Shown here in pieces: positions 21,829 through 33,627 of a DNA stretch of 64,000 nt. Position 1 is the first letter of the stretch. Every line of letters starts with the position of its first letter. Origin of the DNA: Monocercomonoides exilis. Lineage: Eukaryota; Preaxostyla; Oxymonadida; Polymastigidae. A model generated the notes under the pieces. It was not told the origin of the DNA. It did no database searches and saw only the letters and a program-made list of their open reading frames with translations. The translations under genes and the position numbers were made by a program. Location: positions 338,501-402,500 of the forward strand of contig LSRY02000063.1 of NCBI GenBank assembly GCA_001643675.2. Reading direction: 5' to 3'.

Positions 21829-21945
21829 GTTGGGTTTGATTTTTTAAATAAAAATGACGAGTAAAATGCAATCATATAAATTTAAGTATGGCACAGAAAT
21901 TCTTATTGCTGGGTATTGATCAGTTTTTTGTTGAAATTGATCAAG

Positions 21946-24900
21946 ATGCCAATAACACCAAGCTCGGCGCCTGTTGGCGTTATTAAAACAGTACAGTTTT
22001 CTGTACTGACTGCGGAACAAATTGTTTGTTTCATGTCACTAACTTCCAGAATAAACGAAAAGAGAAATAATGAGAATTTTATTCAGTTATTTGTTGACTT
22101 TTCTTTTTTAACAGCAAACTTTTATTTTTTAAAAACATATAGCATAAGTCCTGAATTGATTTTTTGTGCATTTTTTCATTTTCATGTTATTTTTCGCTCG
22201 TTAATTAATTCTTAAAGCGGGCAATGTCTGTGTGCGAAGTTAACACGACAGAAATGAGTGATCATGGAATTCCTAAACGAAATAGTTTGCACGACCCAAG
22301 GATGGGTCCATTGGAAAGAGGACAGAAATGCTTAACGTGTAGCGCGTCAACTGAAGAATGTCCTGGTCATTTCGGTCACATAGAACTTGCAAAACCAATG
22401 TTCCATGTGGGTTTTTTTTCAACTGTTTTATCTGTTTTAAGATGCGTCTGCTTTACCTGCTCCAGAATTTTGTGCAGTAAGGTATTTATTCATTTTATTG
22501 AGCTGAAATTATGTGAATTTTTAATATATTTGCACAAACAGGACGATCCAAAATTTAAAAAAGCACAAACGTATAAAAAACCACAAGCTCGTCTTAGGGC
22601 TATGACTCAGCTATGTTCTCCCATTAAAGAATGCAAATTGAAAAAAGATGACTCCAAACCACAAGAATCAGGAAATATTTTCGAAGATGATGAGCATGTT
22701 CACATGATGCATGACGGATGCGGGCAACCACAGCCACGCTTTACAAGAACTCAATTAAAACTGATTATTGAATTTGATGAAAGATCCGAACTTCCTGAAG
22801 GTGAAGAAAGAAAAAGAGAGCTTGATTCGGAAACCGTTTATAATATTCTTCGGAACATAAGTGATGAAGATTGCAGGGCTCTTGGATTCAATCCAAAGTA
22901 TGCTCGTCCAGATTCTTTGATGCTTACTGTTCTTCCAGTTCCACCACCGTGCGTTAGACCTTCAATCCTTGTTGATTCAACAAGGAGAGCTGAAGTATGC
23001 TTTAACAACAAGTAATTTTGAAAAATCTGCTTTGAAAATCAATGAATGCTACGATTTTCATAATTTTCATAATTTTCATAATTTTATTTTGTAAAATTTT
23101 TGACATCTCTCAATTTTCAAAATTTTTTATTTCTTTTTTTGCACAAAAACTTGTTAATTCTTAACTCACATTTTCATCAACCGTCATTTCCTACTTATTT
23201 GTGAAGGATGATCTAACATTTTCTTTGATGCAAATTGTTCGTGTGAACAATGATGTTCGACGACTTGTAGCAGCAGGCACACCACCGTCTGGTGTTGAGC
23301 CTTATCTTCGTCTTCTTCAATATTATCTCGCCACATACTTCGACAACACCCTCCCGTCTGTCCCTGCCAACACACAGAAATCAGGCAAGCCCCTCAAAAG
23401 CATCACACAGCGGCTGAAAGGGAAGGAAGGGCGCATCCGAGGCAACCTGATGGGAAAGCGGACAGACTTCTCAGGGCGTACCGTCATCACCGGCGACCCT
23501 ACCATTTCAGTGGACGAAGTGGGAGTGCCAATGTCGATAGCGAAGACGCTGACGTTTCCTGAAGTGGTCACCCCGTTCAACATCCGCCGGCTGACGAAGC
23601 TGGTCATGAACGGTGCTGAGACACATCCAGGCGCCCGCTTCATCATCCGCTCTGACGGCAGACGGCTGGAGCTGAGCGACGACAGCCCAGCATCGCGGCA
23701 TTTGGAGGTTGGGTATATTGTGGAGAGGCATATGGACGATGGGGACTTTGTGATATTCAACAGGCAGCCCTCGCTGCACAAGATGTCTATGATGGGCCAT
23801 CGTGTGAAGATCCTGCCGTATTCCTCGTTCAGACTCAACCTCAGCTGCACCACACCGTACAATGCAGATTTCGATGGAGATGAAATGAACTTACATCTTC
23901 CACAGAGCATTGAGGCGAGAACAGAAGTGCGGGAACTGATGATGCTTCCAAGACAGATTGTGTCTCCACAAGCAAACAAGAACTGCATCGGTGTTGTGCA
24001 GGATTCTCTTCTTGCTGCCTATCTCTTCACTTCACGTGACACATTCCTTGAAAGAGACCTTGTGATGAACCTGCTCATGTGGCTCACCCACTTCGACGGC
24101 AAAGTTCCAAAGCCAGCGATTGTGAAGCCGAAGCCTCTGTGGACAGGGAAGCAGATCATGTCGCTGTGTATGCCGCCAGTGACAATCTACAAGCTGGCTG
24201 GAGGGCATCCTGATAACGAGACAACGACGATGAGCCCTGGTGACACGAGAGTGATTATTGAGAATGGGAAGCTGCTGACGGGGATGTTGGAGTCGAAGAC
24301 GCTGAAGCAGTCGGAAGGGTCGATTGTGCATGTCATCTGGAAGGACTTTGGGCACGAGGCAGCGATGCATTTTCTGAACCAGATACAAAGAGTGACCAAT
24401 TACTGGATGGTCAACCACGGCTTCACGGTGGGTATAGGAGACACAATTGCCAATGAGAAGACAGTGGGAGAGGTGGCAAACATCATCCAGAAGGCGAAGG
24501 AGAAAGTGCAGGAGTTTGTTACGATGATGATGAAGAAAGAATTGGAGCTGAGGCCAGGCAGAACACAGATAGAGACATTTGAGGTGGAAGTGAACAAAGT
24601 TCTGAACGAAGCCTCGTCTGAAGCAGGAAAAGTGGCGCAGAAGGCGCTTCCGGCATCGAACAACATCAAACTTATGGTGGCAGCTGGTTCGAAAGGCAGC
24701 ACGCTCAACATTTCACAGATTGCAGCGTGTGTGGGACAGCAGAACGTGGAAGGAAAACGTATCAGATACGGTTTCAGGAAGAGGACGCTCCCTCACTTCA
24801 CACAGGACGATCCAGGCACAGAAAGCAAAGGATTTGTGGAGAACTCGTATTTGAAAGGGCTGACACCGCAGGAGTTCTACTTCCACGCAATGGGAGGCAG

Positions 24901-27900
24901 AGAAGGAGTTATCGATACAGCTGTCAAGACAAGTGAGACTGGTTACATTCAGCGGCGTCTGATCAAAGCGATGGAAGATCTGACGGTGTGCTACGACTCG
25001 ACGGTGCGGAACTCAGTTGGGCAGATCATCCAATTTTTGTATGGCGAAGATGGGCTGGCAGGAGAGCAGGTGGAGTCACAGCAGTTTGACACGCTGCAGA
25101 TGTCTGACCAGGCATTCAGGAACAAGTACAGATTCGATTTGGGAATTGACGAGGCGAGTGTGGGTGCAGGTGCCGCATTGGCAGGACACGATGGAGCAGG
25201 CGGATTGGGCATGATGGACAGCGACTATCTGCTGGACGGGGCACAAGGCACAGCAGCTGCTGATGTTGTGGGCGAGTCTGCTGCGCTGTTTCACGATGAC
25301 ACCAAAATGGACATTGACAACTTGTCTCTTTCATCATCTTCTTCTTCGACTACTTCATCTTTTTCGAGTGGGTTGGATACGTCTGTTGCTATAAGTGCTG
25401 GTGCAACAGGCGGAGGCGAGCATCGGAATGTGCACCGTCGTATTCTGCCAATTGTGCAGAAGGACAAAGAGAGAGGCAAGAAGAAGACGACACTTGCACA
25501 ATTAGAGACATTTTTGACTGAAGATGCTGTTTCCAAGCTTCTGAACGATCCATTCTCCCAACGTATTCTGACAGCAGAGTTTGAGCAGCTGTCGCGTGAC
25601 AGAGACCAGCTGAGGAATGCCATCTTTGCGAGTGGCACAGACAAATGGCCGCAGCCTGTCAACATCGCCCGGCTCATCCACAGAGCTAAGCTGAAGTTCC
25701 AAATAAGTCCGCTGCGTCCTACGTCGTTGACTCCGACAGAGGCAGCGAAGATGGTGGAGAAGGCGATATCGCGCTTTGTGATCATCCGAGGAGACGATGA
25801 GATCAGCAAGAGCGCCTCTGAGAATGCAACGCTGTTGTTCAACATTCTTGTGCGATCGTCGCTTGCCTCGCGTGTGGTGACTGAGGTGCACCGGCTGTCG
25901 CGGCAGGCGCTGTCGTGGATACTCGAAGAGATCGAGTACAAGTTCAAGAAGGCGCAGGTGCAGCCGGCTGAGATGGTTGGGGTGATAGCGGCACAGAGCA
26001 TTGGAGAGCCAGCCACGCAGATGACGCTGAACACATTCCATTATGCTGGTGTGTCTAGCAAGAACGTCACACTTGGCGTGCCTCGGCTGAGAGAGCTTAT
26101 CAACGTGACGAAGAAAACGAAGACGCCTGGGCTGCTTGTCTATCTTGGCGAAGAGGAGAGGAGGACCGCAGAGAATGCGAAGGTGGTGCAGAGCTATTTG
26201 GAGTACACGACGCTGCGCCATGTGACAGAATTGAGTGAGATCTATTACGATCCCGACGAAGACCATTCAATTATCGAGAGAGATCAGACATTTGTGCAGA
26301 TCTTCCAGGAACAAGAGTTCGACCAGGAGCATTTGGCAAGACTGACTCCGTGGCTGCTGCGTTTCACGCTTGTCAATTCGATTATGACAGAGAAGCACAT
26401 GAAGATGGAGGAGATCAGAGGAGCCATCAACGATGCATACGGCGATGATCTACAGTGCATTCCAACAGATGATAACGCAGAAGAGCTTGTGCTGCGTATC
26501 AGAGCAAAGATGGACGAGGAAGAGGCAGCTGCGATGGATCAGAGCGGAGATCCTGACCATGCAAAGCAGCTGAACGAGCTGGCAGCAGGCGTCGGATACC
26601 GCGCGACGGGAGGAGCAGCGACAAGATACGACAACTCCTTTTTTGAGACGCTGGAGGCAGCGATGCTGTCGGACTTGGCGCTGCGGGGGGTGCCTGACAT
26701 CAAGAAGGTGTTCATCAGAGAAGTGCAGTGCCCGAAATTCAACAAGGACGGCTCATTCAACAGCAAAGCAACAGAGTGGATTTTGGATACTGAAGGGTGC
26801 AACCTGAGTGAGGTGATGGCGCAGCCCCACGTCGATCCATACCGTTGCACATCAAACAACATTGTGGAGATCTTCCAAGTGCTGGGCATTGAAGCAGTGC
26901 GGGCAGCGCTTTTGAAGGAAGTGCGCGATGTCATCTCGTTTGATACATCGTATGTGAACTACCGCCATCTGTCGATGCTGGTCGATCTGATGACTACACA
27001 CGGCATTCTCACCTCGATCACACGCCACGGCCTCGGCGCAATGGATACGGGGCCTCTGATGCGAGCGACGTACGAAGAGAGTACGAAGATCCTGCTGTCA
27101 GCTGCAGCCTTCTCAGAGAACGACAAGCTGCGCGGGGTGTCGCAGTGTGTGATGTTGGGTAAGCCTGCACCGTGCGGAACAGGATACATCGACATCGCAG
27201 TCGACACGAACAAGCTGAAGAATGTGATTGTGATTCCTGAGGCACTGCAGGAGATGGCTGTGAAGAAGGCGCAGGCAGAAGCACTGAACGAGATTGAAGG
27301 CGCTGGACTCAGTGGAGCGAGCGGGTTTGGTGATGGCGCGATGAAAGAAGGAGACGGAAGAGGAGTGATGGGTGGATGGATGGATCCGATGGGAGGGATG
27401 ACTCCGATGTACAACCCCGGCCTGTCACCTATGATAGGCTCCAGCCCAAGCGGTGGAATGACTCCATTCATCAAAACAGACTACGATCAAAAGGGAGGAG
27501 GATACGGCTACAGCGGGCCTTCGTTCAGCCCAACGCACATGGCAGAGTTTGGAATGGATGTGAAGCCGAACATCAGCCAGAGCGGAGGATACGACGGAAG
27601 AGTAAAGCAGGAAAGGAGAGACGGAGCATCTGGTCTTTATTCGTCCACTTACCAATCAGCCATGTCTCCTCTCACTTCTCCAATGGCCTTTTCGTCTCCT
27701 GTTTATTCTCCGTCTGCCATGAGCTATTCAATGTCCTCGCCACGATACAGTCCTGCGGGCATATCCGAAGGAGCAGACAGAAGAAACGTCTCATCACCGC
27801 TGTATTCGCCATCTTCTCCTGCTTTCGACGCCGGCTCCTCCATCACTTATGCCAGCGGGGCAAGGGGCGCAAGAACATCTCCGCTTTACTCGCCAACCTC

Positions 27901-28360
27901 GCCAACATATTCAACTACTTCAGCAACTTACACACCGACCTCACCAGCATATTCTCCATCGTCTCCTGCATATTCTCCTTCCTCACCAGCATACTCCCCG
28001 TCTTCGCCAGCGTATTCGCCGTCGTCGCCAGCTTATTCTCCGTCATCTCCTGCATATTCTCCTTCCTCACCAGCATACTCACCATCGTCCCCTGCGTATT
28101 CACCTTCGTCACCGGCATATTCTCCTTCGTCGCCAGCATACTCTCCGTCATCTCCTGCATATTCTCCGTCATCTCCTGCGTATTCTCCGTCATCTCCTGC
28201 GTATTCTCCGTCATCACCCGCGTATTCTCCATCATCTCCTGCATATTCTCCTTCGTCCCCAGCGTATTCTCCATCATCTCCTGCGTATTCTCCATCTTCG
28301 CCAGCGTATTCTCCATCATCTCCTGCGTATTCTCCATCATCACCGGCTCAATATCATTAA
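21946..28360 (+). CDS. RPB1: RNA polymerase II largest subunit, four exons, CTD of YSPSSPA heptads
   Basis: Exons are 21946-22023, 22218-22481, 22542-22994 and 23207-28360, all in phase 0, giving 1982 aa. Seen: N-terminal clamp Zn site (CLTCSASTEECPGHFGH), second Zn cluster region (CVCFTC ... DGCGQPQP), KGKEGRIRGNLMGKR, the catalytic Mg site NADFDGDEMNLH at about residue 486, and the bridge-helix/trigger-loop segment (GVIAAQSIGEPATQMTLNTF) at about 1190. A Ser-rich low-complexity insert lies at about 945-1020. A Gly/Met-rich linker leads to the CTD, whose last 19 heptads are identical (YSPSSPA), followed by QYH. The CTD recruits capping, splicing and termination factors according to its phosphorylation. 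Intron 2 (22482-22541, 60 bp) has no stop and is a multiple of three; I treat it as intron because alignment to RPB1 closes only without it. Confidence 0.95.
27950..28348 (+). repeat. CTD-coding tandem repeat, 19 x 21 bp
   Basis: Nineteen consecutive heptad codings all give Tyr-Ser-Pro-Ser-Ser-Pro-Ala. Codons vary among copies (for example TCC, TCG, TCA and TCT for Ser), so the protein repeat is better conserved than the DNA. Upstream are degenerate heptads (YSPTSPT, YSTTSAT, YTPTSPA). Position 4 is Ser rather than Thr, and position 7 is Ala rather than Ser. Confidence 0.95.
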
Positions 28361-29056
28361 ATAAATAATTATCAATTTATCAACTTAATTCAATTTTTTT
28401 GAAAAAAAATTGTAATTTATCAATTTTTAGTGGAAGATTGATTCATTAGTTGAGAGTCTTCTTTCGAAATATTGATAAATTTTTTTTTCATTTTTATTAT
28501 CACTTTATCAATTTTTTAGACTAGAAACAAAAACAGTTTCTTGTTTAGAACTTATATTTTTCCTGTTTATAAATTATTAAAAAAAATATATATTTGTCTA
28601 ATGAAGTGTGCATGAAAAGAAATTATCACAAATTCTTTATTCAAATGGACATATTTTGCGAATTCATTCTTTTTTTGTTTTTTCAAATATGGTTATGAGA
28701 GCTTTTGAAATGTTTTGAAATTAAAACTACCGCTCTAAAGTTCAACTCTTTCACTTTTGCTCAAGATGTTTCTTGCGTCATGCGTTGAGATTATTACTGA
28801 GAAGAAATTTTTGAAAGTTAAAAAAATTATTTCGAAACATTGGATTGAACTGGAAATCTAAAAATATTTTTTTTATGGAACATTTTTTTCAAAATTTTAA
28901 AAAATTTTTTTGCTTTATGAATTTTGTTCCAATCAGTTTTTTCAAATTTTTTCTCGACTTTTTTATATTTCTCAATTGAATATTGAACGATAATGTTAGA
29001 ATTAAGAAAACGCGTTTGCTGAAAAAGTTTGGAATAAATTAATGAATTTTTCATAA

Positions 29057-29291
29057 ATGGGTAATTATTTTTGAAAAGTCTCAAATGTTGTATTTTCTAA
29101 TAAATCAAAAATTACATTTCTTGATCAAATTTCAGTTCCCGCTCATGCAACTTCACAGGAATGTGTTAAATAGCATTGTCAAATTATATCCTCCGCTTTG
29201 GTGAAGTTGCATGAGCGGGAACCGAAATTTGATCTAGATATGAAATTTTTGATTTATTTGAAAATTAAACATTTGCGACTTTTCAAAAAAT
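29057..29291. mobile_element. Inverted-repeat element (ATGGGT family), copy A
   Basis: The left arm runs from ATGGGTAATTATTTTTGAAA through TCCCGCTCATGCAACTTCAC. The right arm from about 29202 is its reverse complement (GTGAAGTTGCATGAGCGGGA ... TTTTTGATTTATTTG ... GACTTTTCAAAAA). Arms are about 85 bp and the loop about 45 bp. There is no coding capacity. Confidence 0.7.
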
Positions 29292-29537
29292 TTTGGACAA
29301 ATGAATACCAATAATTATGACTTTATTATTAGAAATTAGTTCTATTAAAGAATTCAATAATATGGTCATATTTTAATTGGATCCCATTTTTAAAAATCAA
29401 TTTCTTTTACCTCCAACATTTCGATTAATTAAGAGTTTTTTTTGTTCCATCGTTCAAGAACCCTGAAACCTTTCAAAATCCAGGATTTCAAGAAAAAATG
29501 AAATGTGATTATCTCTTCCAAAAGCGTTATCATCAAT

Positions 29538-29781
29538 ATGGGTTATTTTTTTAGAAAAGCCGTAAATGTTTAATTTTCAAATAAATCAAAAGTTTCATAT
29601 TTTTAAGAAATTTTCATTTGCGAACACCAAACTTCACCAACAAGGAATCTATTTCTGGATAATATTATTTCATTTATTCCAAAGAAGATTCGTAAGTGGA
29701 AACAGTAATTTGAGCAAAATAAGTAATTTTTGATTTATTTGATAATCGAACATTTACGACTTTTCAAAAAGAATCACCCAT
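29538..29781. mobile_element. Inverted-repeat element (ATGGGT family), copy B
   Basis: The left terminus ATGGGTTATTTTTTTAGAAA and right terminus TTTTCAAAAAGAATCACCCA pair. Inside them GTAAATGTTTAATTTTCAAA pairs with the block at about 29730-29760. The terminal 50 bp strongly resemble copy A while the centre is diverged, as expected of two insertions of one non-autonomous family. Confidence 0.65.
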
Positions 29782-30426
29782 AAATTTGTTTTACGTAAAA
29801 TTATTTATAAAAAAATTTCCGTCCAAATTAATTACATATTTCGTTCAAATTCAATTCTTTTTGTTGAGAGAATCAATTTGATCTTTTGCTCATTTATCAA
29901 TAAGAAATTAAAAAAAGTCAATGCCAGCAATTCCGTGAATAACTTTTATTGTTCAATAATTTCAAAACAATTGGATTTTTTGAAACACAAACTATAAATC
30001 AAAATTTATTCTTTCATTTTTTCAAACATGATGAAATGATAAACCCATATTAATGACAATTTCAAAAGAATTAACGTTTCCTGAGTTGCGAAAGGAATTA
30101 ACTTCATCTGAAATAAGGAGGCAGAAATTAATTTCTCAATAAACATTTGCACTATGAAAAGATAATTTGAAAACAATAATAGTCGCTGTCGATTCTGGCA
30201 CATTTTCTAACTGTTAGTGGAACAGAGGAATAGCTGCAGAGAAGCAGAAAAGGCCAGCGGGAGTGAACGGAAGACAGCATATGATAACACAAGTTTTTAT
30301 TGAAAAAATCGAAAATTAAACTATTGTTCTTTTTTCAAAAGGTGAAGCAATAAGAGTGAAGGACATTAACAAAACGGTTTATGTTATTTTTTTCCCAGTT
30401 AATTAATTTTTCTTTTGTATTTTTAG

Positions 30427-31422
30427 ATTGTGGAGCATCTTGAGCAATCGTTGCATGACGAAGAAGAGAAAATAATAACAGTTTTTTCTGATAAGTATTA
30501 TGCAATTCAAAGAAGCAATGTTTTGAAATCAGCGCTTTCCAAACCTTTGGACTCAGCAAAAGTATCTTCACAATCATCAAGTGCCATACAAAAATGGTTC
30601 GAAGAACGTTATCAGATTGTAAATGACAATGATATTAGTGCATCAGGAATATTTAATTTCAACGAAACTTCACTCCATTTTGGAGACAATGTTTGCAAAC
30701 GAGTGGTTTGTTTGCAAAATCAAAAACCCCCTTCTACCCCGTTACCAAAAAAAACTTCAAACACAACTTTATGTCCTTGTGCATAAGCAAACGGCTCTTG
30801 TTTGCCTTCTTATCTTCCTTAACCAGCTACAAAGACACATTCTGAATTTCTCGCACTTTCTTCATTCAATATCAACTACATATTTGCTTCATCTAGCTGG
30901 ATCACAACGAAAATCTTCGAAAAAATAATATGCGAAAACTGGTTAATTCTTATTGAAGAAAAAATGAAAAAAGGAGGATAAAAATCGTCGTTATTTCAAA
31001 TGGATAATTATTCATCACACTGTTGTGAAGCCGTTGAAACGTTTGCAAAATAAAGAAACATCATCATCAAAAAATTTCCACAAAATTTGACTTATCTGCT
31101 TCAATTGTGCGATAACTCAATATTTGCAAGGTTCAAAAAAACGCACAAATGCGACTTCAAAACTTCATCTGATCGTTCTTTTTCCGCATTAAGCTCCGCT
31201 GTTTATAACATTCTCCCAGAAGCACTTTCTGCAGCCACGACTCCATCAAATGTGAAACATGCATTTAAACAAACAGGTGTGTGGCTGGTCAAAGATGCTC
31301 CTATATTGGAAAGAATAAGCGGAGATCCAGTAAAAAACAAATCATTGTGTGTTGATAAAAACAAAGAACAATTGATCGGAAGATTTTCTCTAAAGAAAAA
31401 GAAATATGAAGAAAAAGCTTAA
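30427..31422 (+). pseudogene. Degenerate pogo/Tigger-like transposase, copy 1
   Basis: Read in one frame, with several internal stops (TAA and others) but no frameshift needed, the stretch gives the order of a pogo-type DDE transposase. Helix-rich N-terminal segments are followed by GIFNFNETSLHF (first catalytic-Asp motif, here Asn), SSWITTKIFEKII, FQMDNYSSHCCEA (second Asp motif), NLTYLLQLCDNSIFARFKKT (usually THxxQPLDxxxF), and a C-terminal KHAFKQTGVWLVKDAPIL block. Pogo-like elements cut and paste at TA sites. The loss of the first Asp and the stops mean it is dead. Confidence 0.7.
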
Positions 31423-32480
31423 GAGAACTAGAAAACAAATATGAAAAAAGGCAAAACAATTACGAATGGAAAAGATGAAGAAAAAAAAAAACAACATCCA
31501 TTAGTAATTTGTCAATTTTAATGAAGAAGAAAAAAAACGAACAAGAAATGATTTTATGAATTTGATGAGAAATGAAGAAAAGGATGAGATTGCTATGATG
31601 AATACTTCAAGAAAAGAAAATAGAAATAAAAGCGAAAAGAAAATGTGTAGAAAATGTTTGAGGATTGAGTACAATGACGATACAAGTAATGATGAAAATG
31701 CGCAGACTATTTGAAGCATGATCTTATTATAACAACGCTTTTCATCGTGAAATTTGTTGCTTGATATTCGATGAATCCAGAGAAATTGCATTTTATCTTT
31801 TTAAAAATTAAAAAGTTTGATTCTTTAATTCGAATTCGATTTGCTTTCTCATTTCATTTTGTGCAATTTTTCACAAGAAAATTTCCATACTCAATGGATT
31901 TTGTAGTGAAAAGCAAATGAAAATTGAAACAAATGTATTCACTCGTTGTGAATTATTTGTCAGAATAAACATTAATGAAACAGATTCGCTGAAATCTTTT
32001 TTAATATGAACAATTCGCAATAACTGAAAGAATGACAAAATAATTTATGAAAAACTCATGTTTCTTTTTAGAAGAATAAACATTTCTTTCATATGCAGAC
32101 ATATTATCAACTGTTAAACATCATTTAATTGTTGCACGCGTTTGAAAGTAAAATGTCAAGAATGATTGGATGATCTTTCAACATGATAAATGTCCGGATT
32201 TTCGAAGGATTCCGGGTTTTTGAACAATGGGACAAAAGAAATTGTATTTGTGACGGAATAAACACATTTAAATACATCACCTGTAATTTGTGAAGAGTGA
32301 TGGGGGGTAAAAAGCTTCCCGTTGAAGTTCTATCAGTAACAAATTGGCTATAATGAATTCAATACAAAAAAATATGCATTTTATGAACAAAAAATATAAT
32401 TTCAATGAAAATTAAAATTTATTATTATAAAATAGTTTAATTGGCTTTATGATAATAACCCAAAAAAATGAAAAAATGAA
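31423..32480. other. AT-rich spacer between two transposase remnants
   Basis: No gene is seen. The sequence right after 31422 is A-rich and Lys-coding-like and may be the worn 3' part of the upstream element. Terminal inverted repeats of the elements could not be identified with confidence. Confidence 0.4.
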
Positions 32481-32485
32481 AAAGG

Positions 32486-33627
32486 AAGTTGAAAGAGAAT
32501 TTTCTAAAAGTCAGTTAAAGCTGCAGAAGGAGATACAAACGTTTGTATGAATACAATTTCGGAATCCACTGGATCGAATGGAGCATTTTGTTAACGATGG
32601 AGCTGTGCGAATGGTGGATGCATACAATAGCAAAAAAATATGCATAATACGAATCAAACGTGTGGGAAAGGCTGTTTGGCAAGACAGATTTGCTTTTAAA
32701 ATTGGAAGACCAGATATGATCATTGGCGAAATAGAGCAAACAGTGCTGTACCAAATAAAAATAGAATCACTGTCTGGAGCAAGTTTAACCAACAAGAAAA
32801 TGCTTGAACTAGTTAACATAAATATTCTTTGAAATGAATAAATAAATATCAATTTGATTGAAAACGTTGTTAATGATTTGAAACCAGAAAACACACCAGA
32901 TGGAAAAGTTTCTGCTACCGTTGCACACAATTTCATCAAAAAACACACCGAGCTAAAGACTTCAACGCCGAAAATTGTTGATTCAAACAAGCTTGCGGTA
33001 TCATGCCAACATGTTCTGAAGTCCTGGTATGATATGCACAACGGATAACATCAGAACAACAGTTACAACAACGCACTGATTTTCAACGTGGACGAGTCTT
33101 CACTCAGGGTTCCCGACAGCTCCAATCGGAATGTTGTTCATCCGGCAAATGCAAAATCCGGTTTCGCTAAATCTGCGGCGCGAATGGCGAATTACACACT
33201 GATTGCGGCGGTTGTAGCTGATGGTCAATCACTTCCTTCAGTGATTCTGTGGCCGAGTCTCAAACTTTCTGATGACCTGAAGCCTCTTCAGTCTTCAAAT
33301 CTTGAGAATTAGCAGAAAAAATGCAAATGGATGGAATCTTTAACGTTAAGGAAGTATGCACTTACAATTCTTCTCACTTCAATCAAAGAAAGAAGACAAC
33401 GCATGTCACTCGACGAATGGCACTGCTTGCTTTTAATCGACTTCCACATTTCTCGAGCAGATCCAACAATCAAACGAGAGTTCAAAAAAGAAAATGTGGA
33501 TGTTGTGACATTCATCCCTCACAGCACACACATCTGCCAGCCACTTGACAGAGTCGAATTTTCCATTCTGAAGTTTGAGATGAGTTCTCAGTACGAAGCA
33601 CCTTTATCTTCTTCTTCAATTGTCTAG
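32486..33627 (+). pseudogene. Degenerate pogo/Tigger-like transposase, copy 2
   Basis: One frame, broken by point stops (TGA near 32548, TGA at 32830-32832, TAA nearby, TAA at 33046-33048, TAG at 33310-33312), encodes a nearly full-length pogo-like transposase. Seen in order: a helix-turn-helix region; a CENP-B-type HTH segment (IGRPDMIIGEIEQTVLYQI ... LTNKKMLELV); FIKKHTELKTSTPKI; the first catalytic motif FNVDESSL; LIAAVVADGQSLPSVILW; the second motif LLLIDFHISR; and FIPHSTHICQPLDRVEFSILK. There are no frameshifts, so decay is by substitution. It is distinct from copy 1 (not near-identical) and appears to be a separate lineage of the same superfamily. Confidence 0.8.

Larger units (their letters stand above)
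28361..30426. other. AT-rich intergenic region with paired inverted-repeat elements
   Basis: No gene is seen. It contains two related inverted-repeat elements (29057-29291 and 29538-29781). The RPB1 polyadenylation region should lie just after 28360. Short frames elsewhere are A/T-run artefacts. Confidence 0.6.

Noticed and set aside
27376-28368. Overlapping 330-codon + strand frame and other long frames across the RPB1 tail
   Set aside because: They are shadows of the repetitive CTD coding sequence. The RPB1 frame is supported by homology over its whole length.
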